From positions 1 to 7,391 of the forward strand of contig JABFST010000200.1 of assembly GCA_013140465.1 (NCBI GenBank): 7,391 nucleotides of DNA, read 5' to 3'. Under the pieces are notes generated by a model. It ran no database searches. It was not told where the DNA came from and saw nothing but the letters and a program-made list of their open reading frames with translations. The stretch is from Methylococcaceae bacterium. GTDB lineage: Bacteria; Pseudomonadota; Gammaproteobacteria; Methylococcales; Methylomonadaceae. The position numbers and the translations under genes were made by a program. The stretch's first letter is position 1. The number at the start of each line of letters is the position of its first letter. Below are positions 1-7,391 of the stretch, piece after piece.

Positions 1-1
1 C

Positions 2-823
2 ATGTTGGCGTTTAAGCGGAAAGCTGGCGATACCCAAGACTTGGACGACTTCGCCTAAACAATCGGGAAAAGCCTTTACCAACTCAGATTTAAGCGCATC
101 ATAGGGTAAGTTTTTTAAGCGGTTGATTTCATCCGGCGAGTTATACCAAACAATAGAGCCATAAGGCCCGGTCAGCGGCAAAAACGCTTGCGGGCCGCTA
201 GGCACAAAGCGTTGCCAAGTGATGTCTTGTTGCCCATAAGCGGTTTCAATGTAGATCACCAAGGCGTGTTGTTGGTAATCCCAGCTGGTCACGCCCAAGC
301 CCACGGTTTGCCGTACCCGCGATTGCCCGCCGTCGGCGGCAACCAACACTTTGGCTGCCAATATCCTGCCGTCAGCCAATTCTAGGGTGCTGTCCAGGCC
401 GGGCGTGTAATTGATTTTAGTGATCGTGACTGGGCAGATTAGCTCAATATTGGCAAACGCTTGTAAGCGTTCCAACAACGCCAATTGGGTGATGCGGTTT
501 TCGACGATATAGCCCAGTTCGGGGTAATTGATGTCATCGCTGCAAAATTCGGTGTCGCCCGCCGTTTCCCAAACCCGCATCCTGCGGAAAGGGCATAAGC
601 GTCGGCTGACTACGCCGTCCCATGCGCCAACGGTTTCTAGGATATTTTTAGAGGCGATGCTGAGTGCAGAGACACGCAAATCGTGGGGCTGTTCGGTGGC
701 AAAAGGTTCGGGCGGTGTGCTTTCAATCACCGCGACCTTTAGCTGGCTACCGCCCAGCGCACAAGCCACCGCCGCGCCCACCATGCCACCGCCTACGATG
801 ACGACATCAAACTGTTCTTTCAT
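2..823 (-). CDS. UbiH/UbiF/VisC/COQ6-family FAD-dependent quinone hydroxylase (UbiF-like), C-terminus cut by window edge
   Basis: Flavoprotein monooxygenase of the ubiquinone-biosynthesis hydroxylase family, which uses O2 and reducing power to hydroxylate the ring of polyprenyl-quinone intermediates, probably at the inner membrane face. My reverse-strand translation gives 274 open residues. The N-terminus has a Rossmann FAD motif, VGGGMVG (G11, G13, G16), ending in an acidic residue (E34) after the second beta strand. It is followed by the family DxRxxAL motif (D48-L49-R50), a PFRRMRVWE segment (UbiF has PYRRLETWE), GYIVEN, and the second FAD/NADPH 'DG' motif AADGGQSRVR (D164-G165). The window ends inside FPLKRQH (268-274), just before the expected GDAAH FAD motif, so about 120 residues are missing compared with the usual ~390-400. 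ATG at 821-823 is preceded by AAGGA (831-835) at 7 nt. It is transcribed divergently from gltB. From remembered resemblance it is closest to UbiF (3-demethoxyubiquinol 3-hydroxylase), but UbiH, UbiI or UbiM specificity cannot be excluded. Confidence 0.9.
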   Translation of the reverse strand, partial: MKEQFDVVIVGGGMVGAAVACALGGSQLKVAVIESTPPEPFATEQPHDLRVSALSIASKNILETVGAWDGVVSRRLCPFRRMRVWETAGDTEFCSDDINYPELGYIVENRITQLALLERLQAFANIELICPVTITKINYTPGLDSTLELADGRILAAKVLVAADGGQSRVRQTVGLGVTSWDYQQHALVIYIETAYGQQDITWQRFVPSGPQAFLPLTGPYGSIVWYNSPDEINRLKNLPYDALKSELVKAFPDCLGEVVQVLGIASFPLKRQH

Positions 824-992
824 AAAGGTATCCTTGTTGCACATTTTGGGTGACACTTGTTCGGGTATGAATAAACTGACGGAATATCAAGTGCATCTAT
901 TATGGCGAAGAAAGATACCACACTTGCTTAGGAGATTTTGAAAAATCCCCGGCATGGGGTAAATGGCGTATTTTTCGGTTTGCGTGGGTGCG

Positions 993-998
993 TATAAT
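993..998 (+). promoter_or_regulatory. Possible second, upstream -10 box facing gltB
   Basis: A perfect TATAAT hexamer lies about 110 bp upstream of the main gltB -10 box. The sequence 16-18 bp upstream is T-rich (around 969-976) and matches TTGACA poorly. A TG lies upstream but is one base too far away for a canonical extended -10 element. It could be an auxiliary gltB promoter or a chance match in AT-rich sequence. Confidence 0.25.
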
Positions 999-1081
999 GG
1001 GCTTGAATGAGGTAATCCGGCATTTAGGTTTGAGTGCGTGGCGTTAATCTGAGTAAGGTTATTGGTTTTTTGTGTAGTCAA

Positions 1082-1110
1082 TGGACAAAATGCCGTTGAA
1101 TCCGTATAAT
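1082..1110 (+). promoter_or_regulatory. Sigma70-type promoter of gltBD
   Basis: The -35 box TGGACA (1082-1087) matches TTGACA in 5 of 6 positions. It is followed by exactly 17 bases and a perfect -10 box TATAAT (1105-1110). Transcription should start near 1116-1118, giving a leader of about 100 nt before the gltB start codon. This is the best promoter in the intergenic region and faces gltB. The call rests on sequence match only. Confidence 0.75.
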
Positions 1111-1176
1111 TTAGCGGTTTTGCCCAGTTGTGCCATAGAATGGAAGCCGTCATTTAGGCGCAGGGTGCAGGTTTGT

Positions 1177-1196
1177 AAAGGGAGCAAGCCCCCTTT
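1177..1196 (+). other. Leader hairpin just upstream of the gltB ribosome binding site
   Basis: AAAGGG (1177-1182) can pair with CCCTTT (1191-1196) around an 8-nt loop. The stem is followed by one more T and then an AT-rich stretch that includes a T5 run (1207-1211). It lies in the predicted gltB mRNA leader and ends about 15 nt before the GAGGTG Shine-Dalgarno sequence. The stem is only 6 bp and the adjoining T-run is short, so it is weak as a terminator. It could be a minor attenuator, an mRNA-stability element or chance. Confidence 0.3.
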
Positions 1197-1211
1197 TGTA
1201 ATATTCTTTTT

Positions 1212-1217
1212 GAGGTG
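1212..1217 (+). promoter_or_regulatory. Ribosome binding site that decides the gltB start
   Basis: GAGGTG is a strong anti-16S match placed 3 nt before ATG at 1221 (GAGG core spaced 5 nt). The only alternative conventional start is GTG at 1215, which lies inside this Shine-Dalgarno sequence and has no site of its own upstream. An in-frame stop at 1176-1178 rules out longer forms. ATG 1221 is therefore the supported start. Confidence 0.8.
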
Positions 1218-1220
1218 ACC

Positions 1221-4200
1221 ATGAGTCAAAGTACGCTACCAACCAGACAAGGTTTATATGATCCACGCCATGAACATGATGCGTGTGGAGTCGGTTTTAT
1301 TGTCCATATCAAAGGCCAAAAGAGCCACGCGATTGTCAGCCAAGGCTTGGAATTGCTGAGAAACCTAACACATCGTGGTGCGGTCGGCGCGGATAAGTTT
1401 GCGGGTGATGGCGCTGGGATTTTGTTGCAAATGCCGGATGTTTTTTTGCGCGCCGAATGCGCCAAACAAGGCTTGGTTTTGCCTGTTGAAGGCGAATATG
1501 CCGTCGGCATGGTGTTTTTGCCTAGCGATCCCGCCAACCGCGCAATTTGCGAAACTCTGTTCACCGACATTATTGCCAAAGAAAACGCGGTATTGCTGGG
1601 CTGGCGCGATGTGCCCGTGGATAACCACGAATTGGGCATCACCGCCAAACAAGTCGAACCCTTTATCCGCCAAATCTTTATCGGACGTGGTGCAGATTGC
1701 GGCGATCAAGACGCTTTTGAACGCAAACTGTTTGTAATCCGCAAACAAGTTGAAAATGCCGTGCGCGATCTCAACCTGGAACAGGGTTATGCGTTTTATG
1801 TCCCGTCCTTGTCTACCCGCACTTTAGTTTACAAAGGCATGTTGCTGGCTAACCAAGTCGGCCCGTTCTATCCTGATTTACAAGACGAACGCGTCGTCAG
1901 TGCCTTGGCTTTGGTACACCAACGCTTTTCCACCAACACTTTCCCAACTTGGGACCGGGCGCATCCGTTCCGTATGATTGCCCATAACGGTGAAATCAAC
2001 ACCTTGCGCGGCAATATGAACGGCATGGCGGCACGTCGTCACTCCATCGCTTCTAAAGTGCTGGGCGATGATGTCCACAAATTATGGCCGTTGATTGCCG
2101 AAGGCCAATCCGACTCCGCGTGTTTCGACAATGCGGTCGAACTGTTGGTAGCGGGCGGTTATAGCTTGGCCCATGCCATGATGTTGCTGATCCCCGAAGC
2201 CTGGGCTGGCAACGTGCTGATGGACGAAAAATTACGCGCGTTTTATGAATACAATGCCGCGCTGATGGAACCTTGGGACGGCCCTGCTGCGATTGCGTTC
2301 ACCGACGGTCGCCAAATTGGCGCAACCTTAGACCGTAATGGTTTACGTCCTGCGCGTTATTTGGTCACTGATGACGATGTCGTGGTAATGGCCTCAGAAA
2401 TGGGTGTACTCGACATTCCGCAACACAAAATCATCAAAAAATGGCGTTTGCAACCCGGCAAAATGCTGATGATAGACACGGTACAAGGCCGTATTATTGA
2501 TGATGCCGAATTAAAAGCCAATTTGGCCGATTGCCACCCGTATTCGGAATGGCTAGAAAAAACCCAAATTTTGCTGTCCAAATTGCCGTCCGAAGTGTCG
2601 GCTATGGCACCCGACGCGCACACTTTGTTAGACAGACAACAAGCCTTTGGTTACACCCGCGAAGACTTGGAGTTTATCTTAAAACCGATGGCGCAAACCG
2701 GACAAGAAGCCATCAGCTCTATGGGCATCGATGCGGCTTTAGCGGTACTGTCACAACGCCCACGCTTGTTATACGATTACTTCAAACAAGGTTTTGCCCA
2801 AGTCACCAACCCTGCCATCGACCCGATTCGGGAAGAATTGGTCATGTCGCTGGTGTCGCTGATCGGCCCGCGCCCCAATTTGTTGGGCTTGGACGAAGGC
2901 GGTATGCACATGCGGCTGGAAGTTGAGCAGCCGATTTTAACCAACCAAGATTTGGAAAAAATCCGCCGCATTGAAGCGCGTACAGGCGGTGTTTTTAGGA
3001 CCAAAACCTTATCCTTGTGCTATACCGCCGATTTAGGCGCGAGCGGCATGGAAGGCGCGTTGGCGAAATTATGCGCTGCCGCCAAACAAGCGGTGGTAGA
3101 CGGCAACAATATTTTGGCCTTGTCCGATCGTGATTTGGATGCGGCACACATCGCCATTCCGGCCTTGTTAGCCACGTCTGCCGTACACCATTACCTGACC
3201 CGCGAAGGCTTGCGCACGAAAGTGGGCTTGGTGGTCGAAACAGGTGAAGCACGCGAAGTGCATCATTTCGCGTTGTTGGCGGCGTATGGCGCAGAAGCGG
3301 TCAACCCCTACTTGGCGTTTGATACCTTGTCCAGTTTCTGTGCCGAACTGCCTAACCTGAGCGAATACGAAGCCCACAAACATTACGTTAAAGCCGTCTC
3401 TAAAGGCTTGTTAAAAGTCATGTCCAAAATGGGCATTTCTACTTACCAATCGTATTGTGGTGCGCAAATCTTTAACGCCATCGGCTTGTCCGAACCGTTC
3501 TTAGACGCCTACTTTTCTGGCACCACCAGCACTACCGAAGGTGCAGGTTTAGCCGAAATTAGCGAAGAAACCATCCGCCGTCACCGTTTGGCGTTTGGCA
3601 GCGCACCGTTATACCGTGATGCCCTCGATATAGGCGGCGAATACGCTTACCGTATCCGTGGCGAAGCGCACACTTGGACACCTGCCACTATCAGCACGCT
3701 GCAACATGCAACCCGCACCAACAGCCCCGAGCTGTATGCCGATTTTTGCCGGATGATTGATGAGCAAAACGAAGCCTTGCTGACTTTACGCGGCTTGATG
3801 ACGTTTAAAACAGCGGCTAATCCCGTGCCTTTAGACGAAGTGGAATCAGCGAAAGACATCGTTAAACGCTTTGCCACAGGTGCTATGTCGTTTGGTTCAA
3901 TTTCTTACGAAGCCCACACCACCTTGGCAATCGCGATGAACCGTATCGGCGGCAAATCCAACACAGGTGAAGGCGGCGAATTGCCTGAACGCTTTGTGCC
4001 ATTGGCAAACGGCGATTCCATGCGTTCTGCCATTAAACAAGTCGCTTCCGGGCGTTTTGGTGTCACTACCGAATACTTGGTCAATGCCGACGACATCCAA
4101 ATCAAAATCAGCCAAGGTGCAAAACCGGGGGAAGGCGGGCAGTTGCCCGGCCATAAAGTGGATGCGGTTATTGCCAAAGTGCGCCATTCTACCCAAGGCG

Positions 4201-5846
4201 TGGGTTTGATTTCACCACCGCCGCATCATGACATTTACTCGATTGAAGATTTGGCGCAATTGATCCACGACCTTAAAAACGTCAACCCCGAAGCGCGTAT
4301 CAGTGTCAAGCTGGTGTCTGAAGTCGGTGTCGGTACGGTTGCGGCGGGTGTTTCCAAAGCCCATGCCGATCATGTCACCATTTCCGGCTATGACGGCGGC
4401 ACGGGTGCTAGCCCGATGACTTCAATTAAACACGCAGGTTTGCCTTGGGAAATTGGCCTTGCCGAAACCCACCAAACCTTAGTGTTGAACAAATTGCGTG
4501 GACGTATCGCCGTACAAGTCGATGGCGGATTGCGTACAGGCCGCGACGTGATTATCGGTGCTTTATTGGGCGCGGATGAATTTGGTTTTGCGACTGCACC
4601 GCTGATTGTATCGGGCTGTTTGATGATGCGTAAATGCCATCTCAACACCTGCCCCGTCGGTGTGGCGACCCAAGATCCCGAATTGCGCAAACGCTTTACC
4701 GGACAACCCGAACATGTCGTCAACTATTTCTTCATGATTGCCGAAGACGTGCGCCAATGGATGGCTAAATTAGGCTTCCGCACGATTGATGAAATGGTCG
4801 GACGTTCTGATATGCTGGACATGCAACGCGCTATCTCGCATTGGAAAACCGAAGGCCTGGACTTTACGCGCATCTTCCACAAACCCGAAGCTGATAGTGA
4901 AACCGCTATCTACTGGTCAGAAAAACAAGACCACGGTTTGGAACTCGCCTTAGACCATCAACTGATTGCCCAAGCACAACCCGCGTTGGAAAACGGCACT
5001 GCCGTCACTATCAACACGCCAGTCAAAAACATCAACCGTACCTTTGGCGCGATGTTGTCGGGTGCGGTTGCCAAACGCTATGGTCACAAAGGCTTGCCGG
5101 ATGACACGATTGCGATAAAAGTGACCGGAACTGCCGGACAAAGCTTTGGCGCATTTTTGGCGCAAGGCGTGAGCATCGAGCTGGAAGGCGAAGGCAACGA
5201 TTACGTCGGCAAAGGCATGAGTGGCGGACGCATTGCCATTTATCCGCCTAAAGATTGCCCGATTAACGCCTCGGAAAACATTATCGTCGGCAACACCGTG
5301 TTATACGGCGCGATCAGTGGCGAATGTTATTTCAACGGCGTGGCGGGTGAACGTTTTGCCGTCCGCAACTCAGGCGCGATCACCGTGGTTGAAGGCGTGG
5401 GCGACCACGGCTGCGAATACATGACGGGCGGCGTAGTCGTCGTTTTGGGCAAAACCGGACGCAACTTCGCGGCGGGTATGTCCGGCGGTATCGCCTATGT
5501 TTTGGATGAAGCGCGTAGCTTTAAGCAACTGTGCAACTTATCAATGGTGGAACTCGAGCCTGTCCTCGCCGATGACGATGCCCTAGAAAGCACCGCACAT
5601 CAAGGCGGCGATATGGAAACCCACGGTCGTGTCAACATTATGACCGACATGACGCGTGACGATGCCCTGCGCCTTAAACGCTTGATCGAAAACCACAAAC
5701 ACTACACTGGCAGCGCACGCGCGGCAGAAATTTTGGCAAACTGGCAACATTATCTGCCCCTGTTTGTTAAAGTCATGCCGATTGATTACCGTGCGGCACT
5801 TAAACAAATTCAGGCAGAACAAGCGTTAGCATCAGCAACTGCGTAA
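1221..5846 (+). CDS. gltB: Glutamate synthase [NADPH] large (alpha) subunit
   Basis: Cytosolic GOGAT alpha subunit: it hydrolyses glutamine, channels the ammonia and reductively aminates 2-oxoglutarate on FMN, so that the complex yields two glutamates. It has 1541 residues, close to the usual ~1,500. Cys22 in the DACGVGF motif is the class II amidotransferase nucleophile, implying removal of a 21-residue propeptide. The glutaminase domain (about 22-430) contains HQRFSTNTF (from H233), HNGEIN (from H255) and [11 protein letters not shown] central domain follows (about 470-780). The FMN/2-oxoglutarate domain (about 855-1225) contains GAMSFGSIS (from G887), [11 protein letters not shown] (from S1055) and the 3Fe-4S ligands Cys1133, Cys1139 and Cys1144 in CX5CX4C spacing. 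The C-terminal GXGXG beta-helix domain contains GTAGQSFG (from G1303) and [10 protein letters not shown]. All key motifs are intact, with no frameshift. It is the first gene of a two-gene operon with gltD. The start was set by the GAGGTG site. Confidence 0.98.
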   Translation: MSQSTLPTRQGLYDPRHEHDACGVGFIVHIKGQKSHAIVSQGLELLRNLTHRGAVGADKFAGDGAGILLQMPDVFLRAECAKQGLVLPVEGEYAVGMVFLPSDPANRAICETLFTDIIAKENAVLLGWRDVPVDNHELGITAKQVEPFIRQIFIGRGADCGDQDAFERKLFVIRKQVENAVRDLNLEQGYAFYVPSLSTRTLVYKGMLLANQVGPFYPDLQDERVVSALALVHQRFSTNTFPTWDRAHPFRMIAHNGEINTLRGNMNGMAARRHSIASKVLGDDVHKLWPLIAEGQSDSACFDNAVELLVAGGYSLAHAMMLLIPEAWAGNVLMDEKLRAFYEYNAALMEPWDGPAAIAFTDGRQIGATLDRNGLRPARYLVTDDDVVVMASEMGVLDIPQHKIIKKWRLQPGKMLMIDTVQGRIIDDAELKANLADCHPYSEWLEKTQILLSKLPSEVSAMAPDAHTLLDRQQAFGYTREDLEFILKPMAQTGQEAISSMGIDAALAVLSQRPRLLYDYFKQGFAQVTNPAIDPIREELVMSLVSLIGPRPNLLGLDEGGMHMRLEVEQPILTNQDLEKIRRIEARTGGVFRTKTLSLCYTADLGASGMEGALAKLCAAAKQAVVDGNNILALSDRDLDAAHIAIPALLATSAVHHYLTREGLRTKVGLVVETGEAREVHHFALLAAYGAEAVNPYLAFDTLSSFCAELPNLSEYEAHKHYVKAVSKGLLKVMSKMGISTYQSYCGAQIFNAIGLSEPFLDAYFSGTTSTTEGAGLAEISEETIRRHRLAFGSAPLYRDALDIGGEYAYRIRGEAHTWTPATISTLQHATRTNSPELYADFCRMIDEQNEALLTLRGLMTFKTAANPVPLDEVESAKDIVKRFATGAMSFGSISYEAHTTLAIAMNRIGGKSNTGEGGELPERFVPLANGDSMRSAIKQVASGRFGVTTEYLVNADDIQIKISQGAKPGEGGQLPGHKVDAVIAKVRHSTQGVGLISPPPHHDIYSIEDLAQLIHDLKNVNPEARISVKLVSEVGVGTVAAGVSKAHADHVTISGYDGGTGASPMTSIKHAGLPWEIGLAETHQTLVLNKLRGRIAVQVDGGLRTGRDVIIGALLGADEFGFATAPLIVSGCLMMRKCHLNTCPVGVATQDPELRKRFTGQPEHVVNYFFMIAEDVRQWMAKLGFRTIDEMVGRSDMLDMQRAISHWKTEGLDFTRIFHKPEADSETAIYWSEKQDHGLELALDHQLIAQAQPALENGTAVTINTPVKNINRTFGAMLSGAVAKRYGHKGLPDDTIAIKVTGTAGQSFGAFLAQGVSIELEGEGNDYVGKGMSGGRIAIYPPKDCPINASENIIVGNTVLYGAISGECYFNGVAGERFAVRNSGAITVVEGVGDHGCEYMTGGVVVVLGKTGRNFAAGMSGGIAYVLDEARSFKQLCNLSMVELEPVLADDDALESTAHQGGDMETHGRVNIMTDMTRDDALRLKRLIENHKHYTGSARAAEILANWQHYLPLFVKVMPIDYRAALKQIQAEQALASATA

Positions 5847-5873
5847 GCGTTACTATTTTAGAAGGTATTGAAG

Positions 5874-7319
5874 ATGGGCAAACCAACTGGGTTTATGGAA
5901 TTACCGCGCACTGAACGCCGCTACGAAGCGCCCAGTGACCGTATCAAACATTATCGGGAATTTACGCTAGCCCCTAGCGATGCAGAAATGTCACAACAAG
6001 GCGCACGCTGCATGGATTGCGGCATCCCTTATTGTCATCAAGGTTGCCCCGTCAACAACATCATTCCCGAATGGAATGACGGCGTTTACCACGGCGATTG
6101 GCAAGAAGCGTTGTCTGTGCTGCACAGCACCAACAACTTTCCTGAATTCACGGGCAGCATCTGCCCTGCACCTTGCGAAGCCGCATGTACCCTGAATTTG
6201 ACTGACCAACCCGTCACCATCAAATCCATAGAACGCGCGATTATCGACAAAGGTTGGGCGAATGGCTGGGTTAAACCCGTCATTCCGGCACAACGTTCAG
6301 GCAAACGCGTTGCCGTCATCGGTTCTGGCCCGGCGGGCTTAGCCGCTGCCCAGCAATTGGCGCGTGCGGGCCATGAAGTCATGGTGTTTGAAAAAAATGA
6401 CCGTATCGGCGGCTTGTTGCGTTACGGCATCCCCGATTTCAAAATGGAAAAACACCTGATCGACAAACGCATCGCCCAAATGCAAGCCGAAGGCGTGCGT
6501 TTTAGACCGAACAGCTTTATCGGCCGGGACATCCCCGTACAAAAAATCATGGCTGATTTTGATGCCATCGTCTTGGCAGTCGGCTCAGAAAAACCGCGTG
6601 ACTTAGAAGTGCCAGGCCGCAACGACTTTACGGGCGTGCATTTTGCGATGGACTTCTTGCGCCAACAAAACAAACGCAATGCGGGCGATGTGATCCCCGA
6701 TGAAGAAGCCATCTTAGCGACAGGCAAACGCGTTGTTGTGATCGGCGGCGGCGACACGGGTTCAGACTGTATCGGCACCTCAATCCGTCAAGGTGCGGTG
6801 TCGGTCGTGCAATTGGAAATCTTGCCGCAACCGCCCGAAAAAGAAAACAAAATGCTGACTTGGCCGAACTGGCCCAACAAGCTACGCACCACCACGTCCC
6901 ACGACGAAGGCATCAAACACCGTTACTGGAGCACCAACACCCAAAGTGTAACAGGTGAAAACGGCGTGATTACCCACCTGAACGCCGTGGAAGTGGAATG
7001 GAAACAAGAAGGCGGTCAGTGGAAAATGAGCAACAAAGAAGGCGGCGAATTTACCCTGGAAGCGGATTTGGTGTTACTGGCAATGGGCTTTGTCCATCCC
7101 GTACACGAAGGCTTGTTAAAAGACCTGGGCGTAGAATTGGACGGTCGCGGGCAAATCAAAGCCACCGAAAAACAATACAGCACCTCCATCCCCAAAGTCT
7201 TCGCCGCAGGTGACGGTCGCCGTGGCCAATCTTTTGTGGTATGGGCCATCCGCGAAGGTCGCCAAGCCGCAAAGGCAGTAGATGAGTTTTTGCTGGTCAG
7301 TTCGGAATTGCCTAGATAA
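5874..7319 (+). CDS. gltD: Glutamate synthase [NADPH] small (beta) subunit
   Basis: Cytosolic GOGAT beta subunit: it oxidises NADPH on FAD and delivers electrons through iron-sulfur clusters to GltB. It has 481 residues (E. coli GltD is about 472). The N-terminal cysteine-rich domain carries Cys46, Cys49, Cys54 and Cys58, then Cys97, Cys101 and Cys105 (CPAPCEAAC), the two groups expected for 4Fe-4S clusters. The FAD-binding Rossmann motif is GSGPAG (150-155), followed by [16 protein letters not shown]. The NADPH-binding Rossmann motif is GGGDTGSD (291-298). The C-terminal FAD motif [10 protein letters not shown] (GD at 446-447) is typical of the GltD/PreT-like family. ATG 5874 is chosen because AGAAGGT (5860-5866) lies 7 nt upstream; an in-frame TTG at 5868 is too close to that site. 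The gene begins 27 bases after the gltB stop and is very probably cotranscribed. No defects are seen. Confidence 0.97.
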   Translation: MGKPTGFMELPRTERRYEAPSDRIKHYREFTLAPSDAEMSQQGARCMDCGIPYCHQGCPVNNIIPEWNDGVYHGDWQEALSVLHSTNNFPEFTGSICPAPCEAACTLNLTDQPVTIKSIERAIIDKGWANGWVKPVIPAQRSGKRVAVIGSGPAGLAAAQQLARAGHEVMVFEKNDRIGGLLRYGIPDFKMEKHLIDKRIAQMQAEGVRFRPNSFIGRDIPVQKIMADFDAIVLAVGSEKPRDLEVPGRNDFTGVHFAMDFLRQQNKRNAGDVIPDEEAILATGKRVVVIGGGDTGSDCIGTSIRQGAVSVVQLEILPQPPEKENKMLTWPNWPNKLRTTTSHDEGIKHRYWSTNTQSVTGENGVITHLNAVEVEWKQEGGQWKMSNKEGGEFTLEADLVLLAMGFVHPVHEGLLKDLGVELDGRGQIKATEKQYSTSIPKVFAAGDGRRGQSFVVWAIREGRQAAKAVDEFLLVSSELPR

Positions 7320-7344
7320 GTCTTTTAGGAAGTTATGATTATAC

Positions 7345-7381
7345 AAAGGCGGATAGGCGATGGGCTGGTCCGCCTTTTTTT
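7345..7381 (+). terminator. Rho-independent terminator of the gltBD operon
   Basis: AAAGGCGGA (7345-7353) pairs perfectly with TCCGCCTTT (7369-7377) across a 15-nt loop, giving a 9-bp stem with a GC-rich core. The run of seven Ts (7375-7381) completes an intrinsic terminator. It lies 25 bases after the gltD stop. Read on the - strand the stem is followed by only three Ts, so it appears mainly directed at + strand transcription. Confidence 0.9.
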
Positions 7382-7391
7382 ATGTTTGATT

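Larger units (their letters stand above)
824..1220. other. Divergent intergenic region between the quinone hydroxylase gene and gltB
   Basis: These 397 bases separate two divergent genes and look AT-richer than the flanking coding sequence. I see no credible gene in them. The one longer open frame (887-1153, - strand) has no Shine-Dalgarno sequence and no recognisable protein motif. The region contains the gltB promoter (1082-1110), a weaker TATAAT at 993-998, a direct repeat (977-990 and 1027-1040), and a hairpin at 1177-1196. On the - strand a CATAAT box at 899-904 could be a -10 for the hydroxylase gene, but no good -35 lies at 16-18 bp from it, so that promoter is unresolved. Confidence 0.75.

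Noticed and set aside
528..941. Open frame of 137 codons on the + strand
   Set aside because: Most of it lies antisense to the hydroxylase gene, whose protein motifs are clear, and its own translation shows no family features.
949..961. Small CCCC-GGCAT-GGGG hairpin in the intergenic region
   Set aside because: Only 4 bp of stem with no T-run behind it on either strand. Too weak to call a terminator or operator.
1121..1135. TGGCAC on the - strand followed by GGCA, resembling a sigma54 -24/-12 promoter
   Set aside because: The GG and GC elements are separated by 9 rather than the required 10 bases and the TTGC element is not matched. It also points away from gltB.
887..1153. Open frame of 88 codons on the - strand in the intergenic region
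   Set aside because: It has no Shine-Dalgarno sequence before its ATG and no domain or compositional signs of a real protein. It also runs antisense through the well-supported gltB promoter at 1082-1110. Most likely a chance frame.
1021..1158. CATTTAGG repeated at 1021-1028 and 1151-1158
   Set aside because: Only 8 bp, 130 bp apart, with the second copy downstream of the predicted transcription start. This is consistent with chance in this composition.
1226..5822. Numerous overlapping open frames on both strands within gltB
   Set aside because: They are shadows of a long coding region with a continuous, motif-rich correct frame. None has an independent start signal or recognisable domain.

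Overview
This is an ordinary bacterial chromosomal segment. It carries the complete glutamate synthase (GOGAT) operon gltB-gltD on the + strand. Divergent to it, on the - strand and cut by the left edge, is a gene for a UbiH/UbiF-family FAD-dependent quinone hydroxylase. The NADPH-type two-subunit GOGAT, the UbiF-like ubiquinone hydroxylase and the E. coli-like promoter and Shine-Dalgarno signals suggest a proteobacterium, most likely gammaproteobacterial. Genus cannot be fixed from the sequence alone.

Layout: positions 2-823 (-) hold the N-terminal 274 residues of the hydroxylase. Positions 824-1220 are a 397-base divergent intergenic region with no convincing gene. It holds a near-consensus sigma70 promoter (TGGACA, 17-bp spacer, TATAAT), a weaker upstream -10-like box, an imperfect 14-bp direct repeat, a dyad framing the main -10 box, and a small hairpin just upstream of the gltB ribosome binding site. 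Positions 1221-5846 encode GltB (1541 aa). After 27 bases, 5874-7319 encode GltD (481 aa). A strong rho-independent terminator at 7345-7381 closes the operon.

GltB and GltD form one enzyme. GltD takes electrons from NADPH through FAD and iron-sulfur clusters and passes them to the 3Fe-4S cluster and FMN of GltB. GltB releases ammonia from glutamine in its N-terminal amidotransferase domain and channels it to the FMN site, where 2-oxoglutarate is converted to glutamate. With glutamine synthetase (not in this window) this is the main ammonium assimilation route when nitrogen is limiting. The quinone hydroxylase belongs to respiratory quinone synthesis; its proximity is probably only divergent neighbourhood.

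I found no mobile element, CRISPR array, RNA gene or novel system. Both glt genes are intact, with all expected key motifs. The only points worth a second look are small regulatory structures in the divergent intergenic region, and all of them are speculative.
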